DNA from: Microbacterium sp. LWH11-1.2
Lineage (GTDB): Bacteria > Actinomycetota > Actinomycetes > Actinomycetales > Microbacteriaceae
Assembly: GCF_038397745.1 (NCBI RefSeq)
Contig: NZ_CP151636.1
Location: forward strand, 3,410,001 to 3,474,000
DNA length: 64,000 nucleotides
Direction: 5' to 3'
Shown piece by piece: positions 47,326-54,763 of this stretch. Each line of letters opens with the position of its first letter. The first letter of the stretch is position 1. The notes under the pieces were generated by a model. It made no database searches. It was given only the letters and a program-made list of their open reading frames with translations, and was not told where the DNA came from. The position numbers were made by a program, and so were the translations under genes.

Positions 47326-47664
47326 ATGAAGAAGAAAGTTCTTGCGGTCCTCGCGGTTGCGTTACTGCTCACCGGCTGCAGCGCCGGAAACGGCAGCACC
47401 GCTCTGAGCGCGTGCAAGAAAGCAGCGGAAGAGCAGGTCGGCGCATCGATCAACCTGGGTGACATTGAAGCCACCAACATGGGAGATGCGCTCTACGACG
47501 CGGGAATCAAAGACGAGAAGGAAACGGACGACAGTAACGCCCTGTTCACCGCCGCGGGAGACTTCACATACCAATCGGACGGCAGTGAGATCCGCAAAAC
47601 GATGATCTGCACGGTGAAGTTCGATGATGGACAGCCGGGAACACCCGAACTGTCCATCACCTAA
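47326..47664 (+). CDS. Prophage-encoded lipoprotein
   Basis: A 112-residue protein with a classic lipoprotein signal: KKKVLAVLAVALLLTGC, cleaved before Cys17. The mature part is a small Cys-containing domain (SACKKAAEEQVGASINLGDI; MICTVKFDDGQPGTPEL) without a known family. It lies alone on the plus strand between the tape measure and chaperone genes, with its own promoter, and overlaps the opposing chaperone stop by four bases. Phage lipoproteins in this position often block superinfection at the host surface; that role is inferred. Confidence 0.8.
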   Translation: MKKKVLAVLAVALLLTGCSAGNGSTALSACKKAAEEQVGASINLGDIEATNMGDALYDAGIKDEKETDDSNALFTAAGDFTYQSDGSEIRKTMICTVKFDDGQPGTPELSIT

Positions 47665-48436
47665 TCCTTCTTCTCGACGCGGAACTTCAACGCGCCCAGT
47701 GGGATCTTGCCCTTGTAGATCTTCTCGGCCTCGTCGCGAGCCTCAATCTCGGCCTTCGCGGCGAAGTCAACGGTCGGCGGCCCCACGAAGAACCGTCCCT
47801 GATTCGCCGGGTCGGTCGCTTCTGTCATCAGCCAGCCATGAGAACCACGCGGTGCCTGCTCCTGTGCCAGCGAGTCCGACAGCCAGCGGCGATCCAGGTC
47901 TGAGAACTCAGGCTCCCGGACAGTGATAGCCCGCACTACGCGACCGGCACCGTCATACTCGAACGTTGTAACCTCACCCGGCTCCCAACCAAGGAACTTG
48001 CGAACCGAGACACCCATCAAGCGAGCAAGCGTTACATCTTGCCCGCTCGGACTTTTCCCAGCTCACGCATCTCCTTGAGGACCGCGTTAACGTTCGATCC
48101 CCAGATGACCACGCCGATGTTGTTCTTGTGCACAGAGTCCAGCACACCGAAGAACTCGGCCCACGTCTCAGCGTCCACCCGCTCGCCGTCCAGCGAGATA
48201 CGCGGGTACGCCGCAGACACGCCGCGAGGGTTGTAACCGATCGTCGCATCGCCCTCAACACCACGGCGCGGCGGATTCGTGTTCACCAGCTCATCCCACT
48301 CGTCAGGACTCACCCGCTCGAGCGACACTTTCACCAGTTCGCCACCGCACGACACCTCAACATCCCAAACGGTTTCCTCGGGACGCGCGTCGAGCTCGGC
48401 GCGCTGCTTAGCGATCAGCGCCTTGTAATCAACCAT
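47661..48436 (-). CDS. Tail assembly chaperone, frameshifted long form (GT-like)
   Basis: The long form is made when ribosomes slip -1 at 48059-48053: 128 residues of the short chaperone are joined through SPSGQDVTLARLMGVSVRKF to the downstream frame, ending at 47661, for 258 residues. The downstream frame could also start alone at TTG 48020 (119 residues) but has no good ribosome site. In lambda and most siphoviruses the G and G-T pair binds the tape measure and guides tail-tube assembly; the position between major tail protein and tape measure is exactly that. Confidence 0.85.
48032..48436 (-). CDS. Tail assembly chaperone, short form (G-like)
   Basis: A 134-residue protein from ATG 48436 (MVDYKALIAKQRAELD), ending ELGKVRAGKM. 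The conserved part is LVKVSLERVSPDEWDELVNT, the tail-chaperone pattern seen in actinophages. An upstream in-frame extension to 48523 runs through a hairpin and is not used. Its final codons contain the slippery heptamer that makes the long form. It lies after the major tail protein gene. Confidence 0.85.
   Translation of the reverse strand: MVDYKALIAKQRAELDARPEETVWDVEVSCGGELVKVSLERVSPDEWDELVNTNPPRRGVEGDATIGYNPRGVSAAYPRISLDGERVDAETWAEFFGVLDSVHKNNIGVVIWGSNVNAVLKEMRELGKVRAGKM
48053..48059 (-). promoter_or_regulatory. Slippery heptamer for programmed -1 frameshifting
   Basis: On the minus strand G GGA AAA, in the zero frame of the short chaperone (CTG GGA AAA GTC), is an exact X XXY YYZ site. 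The -1 frame continues open through the downstream region to 47661, while the zero frame stops 21 bases later. Confidence 0.88.
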
Positions 48437-48477
48437 CAAAGTCTCTTTCCACCAGAGTCCACCAGTTGGAGGGGTAA

Positions 48478-48513
48478 CCCTGGGGCCGGTCTGGTGGAAA
48501 ACCGACCCCAGGG
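48478..48513 (-). terminator. Strong hairpin after the major tail protein gene
   Basis: CCCTGGGGTCGGT and ACCGGCCCCAGGG (minus strand) form a 13-bp stem with one mismatch and a 10-nt loop, 10 bases past the major tail protein stop. Only a weak U-tract follows, so it may be an attenuator or an mRNA-stabilising 3' structure that keeps tail-tube output above chaperone output. Confidence 0.55.
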
Positions 48514-48523
48514 AACTTGTCAC

Positions 48524-49039
48524 TTACGCGCCAGCTACAACCGCAACCTCGCGGGCAACAGTGCCGCGAACGTTGGGCTTCTGTTCCTTGGTCGCCTCAG
48601 TGTTCGCCGTAGCCGGGATATCCGTCGAAATCGACGTGGTGACGGGAATGACCGCGTTGCAGATCATGCCCGCGATGATCGTGGTGCCGGACGCGTAACC
48701 CAGGATGTGAACAATGTTGCCGTCCACGCCAGGAGTACCAATCGCGTCCTCAACATCAGTCGGCGTCTCACGGTTGTACACGTAACGAAGAGTGACCTCA
48801 TCCGAGACCGTGCCATCCAGCGTGATGACCTGCTTCAGCGCATACCGGCCCGACGTGACTTTGTTGACGGTCGGCGCATGGCTGAACCCGTCCGGGGTCA
48901 GGCCACCGGTCAGTTTGACGACCGTGCCAGCGGTCAGCTCGGTAACGGTCGGGGCTTCGGGGTTAGCAATCGTCGGAACCCACAGCACAAGGCCGTTGTC
49001 ATCGATCGCGAAACCAGTCTGAATCTGTTCAGATGCCAT
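48524..49039 (-). CDS. Major tail protein
   Basis: A 171-residue tail-tube protein from ATG 49039, with GAGGGAGAC upstream. The beta-rich sequence TVVKLTGGLTPDGFSHAPTV, then SGRYALKQVITLDGTVSDEV, matches phage tail-tube (phi13/TP901-1-like) proteins; position directly before the chaperones supports it. The strongest ribosome site of the region and the hairpin after it fit high expression. Confidence 0.82.
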   Translation of the reverse strand: MASEQIQTGFAIDDNGLVLWVPTIANPEAPTVTELTAGTVVKLTGGLTPDGFSHAPTVNKVTSGRYALKQVITLDGTVSDEVTLRYVYNRETPTDVEDAIGTPGVDGNIVHILGYASGTTIIAGMICNAVIPVTTSISTDIPATANTEATKEQKPNVRGTVAREVAVVAGA

Positions 49040-49295
49040 TGTTGTCTCCCTCAGAATCGCCCTCAGAAGGGGCATCGTTTGTTAGATCCGGAACGACTGT
49101 CCCGGCCACCGCTTTCATCGGTCTCGACGCGGCCCGGGGGGCCGGATCGATGACCGTGTACCTGTCCGGGTGCCGCTCGAGCAGCGATACCGGAATGTCA
49201 AACTCGTGCAGCGGGTCGCCCACCGCGGAACCCCGAACACGAAGAAAGCCGCCACGGATAGGTGACGGCTTTGATGCTTTGCGTTTGCGAGTCAT
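49029..49295 (-). CDS. Small basic head-tail region protein
   Basis: An 88-residue protein from ATG 49295, basic at the start (TRKRKASKPSPIRGGFLRVR) and acidic at the end. FDIPVSLLERHPDRYTVID resembles small capsid/tail-associated proteins between the tail terminator and tail tube in actinophages. No function is known. It overlaps the neighbours by 4 and 11 bases. Confidence 0.65.
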   Translation of the reverse strand: MTRKRKASKPSPIRGGFLRVRGSAVGDPLHEFDIPVSLLERHPDRYTVIDPAPRAASRPMKAVAGTVVPDLTNDAPSEGDSEGDNNGI

Positions 49296-49711
49296 CCAGA
49301 ACCCCCCGGCCTCGACGTGAATAGAATGCCCGTGTCGCACACCCACAGGCCCGGCTTGATCGACCGGTCCAGTTCTGCTTTCCCCGCCTCGACACGAGCC
49401 GGGGTGCACGAACGACCAGAGACAACGAGACGATGACCAAGGAATGCCGTGCGCAGCCGGTCAACAGCCTTCAGAAGCGCCGTATGAGTCGCACCCACCA
49501 CGCGCACATCCACATCGAAATCGCCCGTAGACGACAGAGACGCACCCTGCGCGTACCGTTCCTCACGGCCATCCGGGAGGGGCGCGAACAGGATGTAGTA
49601 CGTCGCCTGGATAAGCTCGTCCTGATCAGTGACCAAAGCGCTGTCATGAACCGGCAAACCAGTAGTCGACAGGCGAGACTTCAACGCGATATAGACGGCC
49701 TCAACACTCAT
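49292..49711 (-). CDS. Tail terminator protein
   Basis: A 139-residue alpha/beta protein (VEAVYIALKSRLSTTGLPVH; DFDVDVRVVGATHTALLKAV). The order small neck protein, then this gene, then tail tube, and the pattern of a start helix followed by strands, fit the gpU/DUF3168-like tail terminator fold. It caps the tail and joins it to the head. Assigned by context and fold pattern. Confidence 0.65.
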   Translation of the reverse strand: MSVEAVYIALKSRLSTTGLPVHDSALVTDQDELIQATYYILFAPLPDGREERYAQGASLSSTGDFDVDVRVVGATHTALLKAVDRLRTAFLGHRLVVSGRSCTPARVEAGKAELDRSIKPGLWVCDTGILFTSRPGGSG

Positions 49712-49902
49712 CCGTCATCACCCGCCGAAACGTAGTCGATCAGAACCCGAACTAGCCGCGAATAATCACTGCCGAACCCCCGGGCAATCTCGTCCGGGGT
49801 GCGCGACTTGATGCCCCGCCAACTCGTATCCAAGTCGGAACCGACCAGACCACGGCTCTCGGCGAAGGCACGAAAGCTGTCATCTAGATTCGAACCGCTC
49901 AT
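49708..49902 (-). CDS. Small hypothetical neck-region protein
   Basis: A 64-residue acidic protein (GSNLDDSFRAFAESRGLVGS) with no recognised family. It overlaps both neighbours by four bases, so it is a true operon member. It may be a linker or assembly factor at the head-tail joint. Confidence 0.55.
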   Translation of the reverse strand: MSGSNLDDSFRAFAESRGLVGSDLDTSWRGIKSRTPDEIARGFGSDYSRLVRVLIDYVSAGDDG

Positions 49903-50291
49903 CCGCCCACCGCCTTCTCAAGACCATCAGCAAGCGCCTTCTCAAGCCCGTCATAGAAGTCCTGCTCGTTATGCTTCAACGCATCACGGCCCGCATGCTG
50001 AGGGGCCGACCGAACACCGCCGCCGCCATCCTCCATGAACCCAAACGAACCCTGACGACGCCCCGGAGTCGGACCAATCTCAGCCTCAATCGACTGCGCC
50101 TTCTCCGTCGTCTCATACCCCACCGACGCGCCATACGCCTCAAGACCAGTACGCGCAGCCTCAGCACGCCACTCATCACGAATGTTGAAAGCCGTGAACT
50201 GCAACGCCTTCCGAATGAACGGGCGAGCCTCAGCCGGCGCCGACGTAAGATCGGCGGCGAGCTTGTCAAGATCGGAGAAGTCGGTAGCCAT
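49899..50291 (-). CDS. HK97-gp10-like head-tail connector
   Basis: A 130-residue helical protein. The start DFSDLDKLAADLTSAPAEAR, then IRKALQFTAFNIRDEWRAEA, and the later GSFGFMEDGGGGVRSAPQHA are the layout of the HK97 gp10 family, which joins head to tail after DNA packaging. The C-terminus ends in an amphipathic helix (YDGLEKALADGLEKAVGG). Confidence 0.78.
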   Translation of the reverse strand: MATDFSDLDKLAADLTSAPAEARPFIRKALQFTAFNIRDEWRAEAARTGLEAYGASVGYETTEKAQSIEAEIGPTPGRRQGSFGFMEDGGGGVRSAPQHAGRDALKHNEQDFYDGLEKALADGLEKAVGG

Positions 50292-50696
50292 CTAGCTCAC
50301 CTGCTCGACCGGATAGCGCCAAGCCGAAACCTGACCCATCGTTGGGAAATCCAGAGTGCGAACCTTCACGCCCACCAGGCCCTCATCGGCATCCGACGCA
50401 GTAACGCGCACGAACACGGACGGCCCCACTCGAACCGAACCGAACGGCACCGACAGCACAAGCTTCGAAACCACCGGCTCCTGACCGGCGAACGGAACAT
50501 CGCGTGGATCACGAGCAGCAGACCGAAGCCGAGCACGCACACCAGACGCAACAACCGTCTCAACCGTCACGGGCTGCAGGGTCTCGGGATCCTCCCCCAA
50601 TGCCTCCGTGAAGAAGACCACAGTCTCCGTCATCCGCGACTCGGCCTCAGCGCGCAACCCCGGAAGGGCTGCGGAAACATCTCCGCCCAGGGTCAC
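50292..50696 (-). CDS. DUF6093-like head completion protein
   Basis: A 134-residue protein. GTG 50696 is chosen because GAGGG precedes it at good spacing and it overlaps the previous TGA (GTGA); longer frames start at TTG 50711. LRAEAESRMTETVVFFTEA followed by VKVRTLDFPTMGQVSAWRYP resembles DUF6093 proteins found at this place in actinophages. It probably seals the connector after packaging. Confidence 0.72.
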   Translation of the reverse strand: MTLGGDVSAALPGLRAEAESRMTETVVFFTEALGEDPETLQPVTVETVVASGVRARLRSAARDPRDVPFAGQEPVVSKLVLSVPFGSVRVGPSVFVRVTASDADEGLVGVKVRTLDFPTMGQVSAWRYPVEQVS

Positions 50697-51130
50697 GGCC
50701 ACCCTCGCCAATCATCTGTCGTGACGGGGAACCAATCTGACGGCGCCGGAAAACAAACGTCCGGCGCCATGTCCAGCGAGAAAGCACCCGAAGAACCCGA
50801 AAGCCCCAGAAGCGCCCACCACTCATCAAGGATCGACACGCGGCCCTTGCCCGACTTGTACGACTTCGTGCTCATTGCATCGTCAACCTGGATCGTCACC
50901 TGAGTGGCATCGTCCGGCTTCTGAACGTGCGAAACAACAGCCTGCCGAACCACGTAGTCGACCTTGACCTCATCGATGCTGTCGTACTCCACGCCCACTT
51001 GCTCGGCGCGCAGTTCAATCAGCATCGTGGCGTCATCGATCCACATGCCCCACTGCTGCTCCTGAGTGGAGCCAGAGTCGGGGGCGGGCACACCAAGTGC
51101 GACCGCGATTGTTGCGGGAGTCACAGCCAT
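50693..51130 (-). CDS. Head-tail adaptor protein (gp6/gp15-like)
   Basis: A 145-residue helical protein from ATG 51130 (TPATIAVALGVPAPDSGSTQ; WGMWIDDATMLIELRAEQVG). This is the pattern of Gp19/Gp15-like adaptor proteins that bind the portal ring; it directly follows the major capsid gene as expected. The C-terminus is Trp/Pro-rich (DWFPVTTDDWRGWP). Confidence 0.75.
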   Translation of the reverse strand: MAVTPATIAVALGVPAPDSGSTQEQQWGMWIDDATMLIELRAEQVGVEYDSIDEVKVDYVVRQAVVSHVQKPDDATQVTIQVDDAMSTKSYKSGKGRVSILDEWWALLGLSGSSGAFSLDMAPDVCFPAPSDWFPVTTDDWRGWP

Positions 51131-51156
51131 GACCGCCCCCTCTCTGTAGGTTCGAC

Positions 51157-52083
51157 TTAGGAGATGGTGCCGTTGGTGATCTTGCGGAAGCGTGCGACGT
51201 CGCGGGCGACGAAGCCGATCTCCACCTCGACCAGGACGGCAAACATGTTCTGCTGCCACAGGTTGATCACGTTCGGGATATCGACGCCTTCAGCGACCTC
51301 GATAGTTCCGTCCACGATCGAGGCCTGGTTCGACACGTCAACCTTGATGCCCTCGACCGTGCCGTAGTACGTCGAAGCCCAGTCGCCGGCAAAACCGATC
51401 GTCGCGGGGCTACCCGCGGCGTAGACACCCTGGGTGTAGTACACGGGCTCACCGAGCAGCGACCCGACCGGCGAACCGGCCTGGATGTCGTTGAACAGCA
51501 GCGGGCGACCGTTGGCGTCCACCTGTCCGAGCAGTAGGCCCTTGGCCTGGCTCGAAAGCGCCCAACCGTCGAGCGTTCCACCCGCAGCGGCGATGTCGGC
51601 GTAAGCCTTCACCAGACCGCTGTACGTGTTCTTCTTCACGTCGGTTGCGTGCGGGCCGATCGGAACCGCGGTCGCAGCGCCAAGGGTATCGAAGCCCGAA
51701 CCGGGAGCGGTCGTACCGAACACGGTCGAGTCGAACTTCTTCGCGATAGCACCGGGAAGGCGACGGCGAAGCTCCGCATACACGCCCGGAAGGTCACGAC
51801 GGAACTCGTCAGAGAACGTCTCAATGACCGCAAGCTTGTACGGGGTCATGACCTTCTTACCGAGAGTCGCGCGCGAAACCGGCTTCGAGCCAGTCTCCGC
51901 AACCCAGTCAGCAGCAGCGTCACCCGTGATCAGCGGAATCGTGAGACCGGGGCCGGGGACGCGAATCGGAGTCGCAAGCTGCATAACAGCCGACTGCTCC
52001 TGAGCGTCTGCCCAGATCTCGTTGGAAATCTCCTTGGGGAGAAGGTCAGCGGCGTTCGTGGTGCCGCGAGAGAGATCAACCAT
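51157..52083 (-). CDS. Major capsid protein (HK97 fold)
   Basis: A 308-residue capsid protein of the HK97 gp5 superfamily. LLPKEISNEIWADAQEQSAV, then TPYKLAVIETFSDEFRRDLP and the later ALSSQAKGLLLGQVDANGRP with LFNDIQAGSPVGSLLGEPV, mark the N-arm, spine helix, P-domain and E-loop order of the fold. The mature form is likely uncleaved or lightly cleaved, since a separate scaffold gene is present. The ribosome site GGAAGGGGAC is strong. Confidence 0.92.
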   Translation of the reverse strand: MVDLSRGTTNAADLLPKEISNEIWADAQEQSAVMQLATPIRVPGPGLTIPLITGDAAADWVAETGSKPVSRATLGKKVMTPYKLAVIETFSDEFRRDLPGVYAELRRRLPGAIAKKFDSTVFGTTAPGSGFDTLGAATAVPIGPHATDVKKNTYSGLVKAYADIAAAGGTLDGWALSSQAKGLLLGQVDANGRPLLFNDIQAGSPVGSLLGEPVYYTQGVYAAGSPATIGFAGDWASTYYGTVEGIKVDVSNQASIVDGTIEVAEGVDIPNVINLWQQNMFAVLVEVEIGFVARDVARFRKITNGTIS

Positions 52084-52097
52084 CGGTTGTCCCCTTC

Positions 52098-52589
52098 CTA
52101 AAGTTTGTCGCTCAGATAACTGGCGAACTGGTCTGCGGTCGTCCCCGAAGTGGTCGACGACTTGCCCTCAGTGGCGACATGCAGGCTTGCCTGCTGCCCC
52201 CTGAATGCGATGAGCGCATCCGCTGACGCCTCGAGTTCCGCCTGCGTGCTGCCCGACAGCAGTTCGATCGGTACACTCTTGGCTGCGGCGACCTCAGCTC
52301 GCGTGGCCTTCAGTTCCAGCTCAACAGCCCGCTTCTCAGCAGCCTCGAGCCGTTCCTGCGCCTTCTGCGCTTCGGTCTTGTTGGCCTCACGGATCTTCTC
52401 GAGCTCGGCGGCAGCCGCCTTGAGGTCTTCGTAGTCCGTGGGTACCTTTGCGCGCTCCCGAGCAATGCGAGCCTGAATGGCCTTGTCGAAGTCTTCCTGC
52501 GACGTGATCGCGGTGAACTCCTTGGTGGTATCCGTGCCCTGCTCGTTGGTTTCTTCCGTGGCAGTGGTGCTGCCCGTCTGCTCAGACAT
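52098..52589 (-). CDS. Capsid scaffolding protein
   Basis: A 163-residue, highly charged helical protein: TSQEDFDKAIQARIARERAK, then LKAAAAELEKIREANKTEAQ and a Glu/Ala/Lys coiled coil (RLEAAEKRAVELELKATRAE), as in DUF4355-type scaffolds. It lies directly before the major capsid gene. Scaffolds guide procapsid assembly and then leave or are degraded. Confidence 0.88.
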   Translation of the reverse strand: MSEQTGSTTATEETNEQGTDTTKEFTAITSQEDFDKAIQARIARERAKVPTDYEDLKAAAAELEKIREANKTEAQKAQERLEAAEKRAVELELKATRAEVAAAKSVPIELLSGSTQAELEASADALIAFRGQQASLHVATEGKSSTTSGTTADQFASYLSDKL

Positions 52590-52673
52590 GCTGAGACTCC
52601 CTACCGTTTAGGGGCCGTGCGCCCATGACCTCGAAACCGTCGAGTACGGCCACGGAAGAAACCCGCGGAAACC

Positions 52674-52697
52674 AAAAAGGCCACCCGAAGGTGACCT
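52674..52697 (-). terminator. Intrinsic terminator between MuF-like and scaffold genes
   Basis: On the minus strand AGGTCACC and GGTGGCCT (one G-T pair) with a TTCG-containing loop are followed by TTTTT. It lies four bases past the MuF-like gene stop and 85 bases before the scaffold, so capsid genes need read-through or a new promoter in the gap. Confidence 0.8.
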
Positions 52698-52701
52698 GAG
52701 A

Positions 52702-53367
52702 TCATTCAAATTCGGCTATCAGTTCCTTCAACCGCGCCTTCTGCGCCGGTGAAGGGTTGCGCTTCGAACCAATGAACTGACCGACCGACAAGGGTTCCCC
52801 CGTGTCGGTCGTGCTGAACACTGGTTCGCACGTGCAGTTGCAATCAGGATGAGCCGCAAACCATGCCGTCGACTCGCGGTAAACCGCGCCGCGATCAGCC
52901 AGCATCCGACACAGACCACAACCGGCTCCCCGCGCGATCCGCCGCCACCCCGAAGCCGCAGGATCCCGTTTCCGGTTCGCGAGGATCGTGTCCCGGTAAG
53001 GACGGTTCACCTCGGACCGCACAACGGTCTGAAGCCGCAGAATCGCCGCCTCAAGGTCACCCGAATCCAACGGATCCGCCGCCCACACAACCGCGCGACG
53101 AATCTTCACCGTCCGATCCAGAACAATCGCATCCGCGGTGTACGAACCCGTCACGCCAGCATCAGCGCGCGAACCCTCATAGAAATCAGCAGCCAGAGCA
53201 GCCGAAGCTTCCGCGTAGTAGTCCACTACACCCGGAACAGAATCCAGAAGCTGCAGGCGTTGCGACTCGAAAGATCCACTTACCCCGCGAGCAAGCCAAT
53301 CAGCGGTATCAACCGCGTCATCACCAACAAGAAGCAGTGTCTGCTTCGACTCAAGCGCCGTTACCAT
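52702..53367 (-). CDS. MuF-like minor head protein
   Basis: A 221-residue protein from ATG 53367, overlapping the portal gene by 17 bases. The C-terminal half has the MuF/head-morphogenesis signature: GWRRIARGAGCGLCRMLADR followed by WFAAHPDCNCTCEPVF, with a conserved Cys/His set. The N-terminal part is helical. MuF proteins sit inside the capsid near the portal and may be ejected with the DNA. Nothing toxin-like is fused to it. Confidence 0.82.
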   Translation of the reverse strand: MVTALESKQTLLLVGDDAVDTADWLARGVSGSFESQRLQLLDSVPGVVDYYAEASAALAADFYEGSRADAGVTGSYTADAIVLDRTVKIRRAVVWAADPLDSGDLEAAILRLQTVVRSEVNRPYRDTILANRKRDPAASGWRRIARGAGCGLCRMLADRGAVYRESTAWFAAHPDCNCTCEPVFSTTDTGEPLSVGQFIGSKRNPSPAQKARLKELIAEFE

Positions 53368-54763
53368 CAGCCACCTGCGGAACAGCCTCAACCTGACGTG
53401 TAACCGCAGCCTCAGCGATACGAAGACCGTTAGCCTTCCTCTTCTCAGCCAAAGCCCGCTCAATCTGCTGATCATCCAGCCCGAGAAGCTCAAGACCAAC
53501 CTGCGTCTCGGCCAGCCACGGCACAACCGCAAGCTGCTTAGCCCCCGCGTCGGCCTCAGCCGCACGAGACAGGAACACTGGGGAACGCCACTTCGCATCA
53601 AGCGAAGACCACGACTCGGGAACCTTACTCAGCCCGTTCTGAATCGCCAACGCGCGAGTGATCGTCCGACGAATCGGAACCGACCAATCCAGTTGTGCGC
53701 CCTCAGCCTCAGCAATCAAGTTCTCGCGAGAAGCGTTGTACGCATCCGCGGAAGTCGGGTTCGCCATGTCCGTCAAAGCGAAGTCCGAATCCGGAAGATC
53801 CGTCTCCCGCGCCATCAGCTTCGCCAGCGCATTCAACTGCGCAAGATGAGGCTCAGGTGACTCCGCAGAGAACTGCTGGACATCAGCACGCGGGGTGGTC
53901 GCATCCTCATCATCAGGGATGCCAAACGCTCGCCCCATCGCAATCTGCCACGAAGCCTTCAAGGATCCGTCCGGGTTCTTGAAGATCGACTCGTCAGCAC
54001 CCAGCAGCATCAGCTTCGGGATCGCATAGATGTCCATGTGGGCTTCCAGGCGGATCAGCGCACGAAGCGCCGCCTCCTGGATCGCCATAGCCGGTCGAGT
54101 AATCCTCGAGCGACCCATCGGACGAGACGTGCGAGGCCGATACACCAGAGGCTCCGCCGGGATCCCCCAAGGGTGAACCTGGCGCTCTACCGTCCACATC
54201 GAACCCTTACGAGTGGCCGTGATCGTAAGCCCGTCGAGATACAGGTTGAAAGCCGAGATCCCCGACTCGTCCCGATCTGTCAGCGACAGAAAACTATCTA
54301 GCCGGCGCTTACGCGGGTTCCAATCACCAACCGCAGTCAGCGCATCCCGAACATGAACAAGCCCCTTCGGCTCACCCGATCCGCCCTGCGTCGTAACGAG
54401 ATACGAGACGCCATGAATCAGCGAATCAGTGCGCGCCTGGGCCAGCTCAGACAGAAGGAAGTTCGCATCAGTCAGCTCACGGATACCCAGATCGTTGATG
54501 TCACCATCGGTCCACACGAAACGGTCAATGTTGACCCGGCGAGCCAGCCCATCAACACCCTTCGCTGTCCACCCCAGAGCAAGAGCAATGTTCTGATACT
54601 GCGGCGGAATCACCGAACCAAGCTGAGCAACAGCCCGACGACCGTCGTAAAACGACGACCGCAACACGTTCCGGACGTTCGTCCGAGCAAGCCTCGCCAG
54701 AAGCTTGTTCAGCACGTCATTCTCGTCGTCTGAGAGCAGTGGAATACGAAGCACGTCAGTCAC
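53351..54763 (-). CDS. Portal protein (SPP1 gp6-like)
   Basis: A 470-residue portal. The pattern LLARLARTNVRNVLRSSFYD, the long middle with ALTAVGDWNPRKRRLDSFLS and the C-terminal helix block (SRENLIAEAEGAQLDWSVPI) match SPP1-type portal proteins common in actinophages. Twelve copies form the channel for DNA entry. It overlaps TerL by four bases. Confidence 0.9.
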   Translation of the reverse strand: MTDVLRIPLLSDDENDVLNKLLARLARTNVRNVLRSSFYDGRRAVAQLGSVIPPQYQNIALALGWTAKGVDGLARRVNIDRFVWTDGDINDLGIRELTDANFLLSELAQARTDSLIHGVSYLVTTQGGSGEPKGLVHVRDALTAVGDWNPRKRRLDSFLSLTDRDESGISAFNLYLDGLTITATRKGSMWTVERQVHPWGIPAEPLVYRPRTSRPMGRSRITRPAMAIQEAALRALIRLEAHMDIYAIPKLMLLGADESIFKNPDGSLKASWQIAMGRAFGIPDDEDATTPRADVQQFSAESPEPHLAQLNALAKLMARETDLPDSDFALTDMANPTSADAYNASRENLIAEAEGAQLDWSVPIRRTITRALAIQNGLSKVPESWSSLDAKWRSPVFLSRAAEADAGAKQLAVVPWLAETQVGLELLGLDDQQIERALAEKRKANGLRIAEAAVTRQVEAVPQVADGNGA

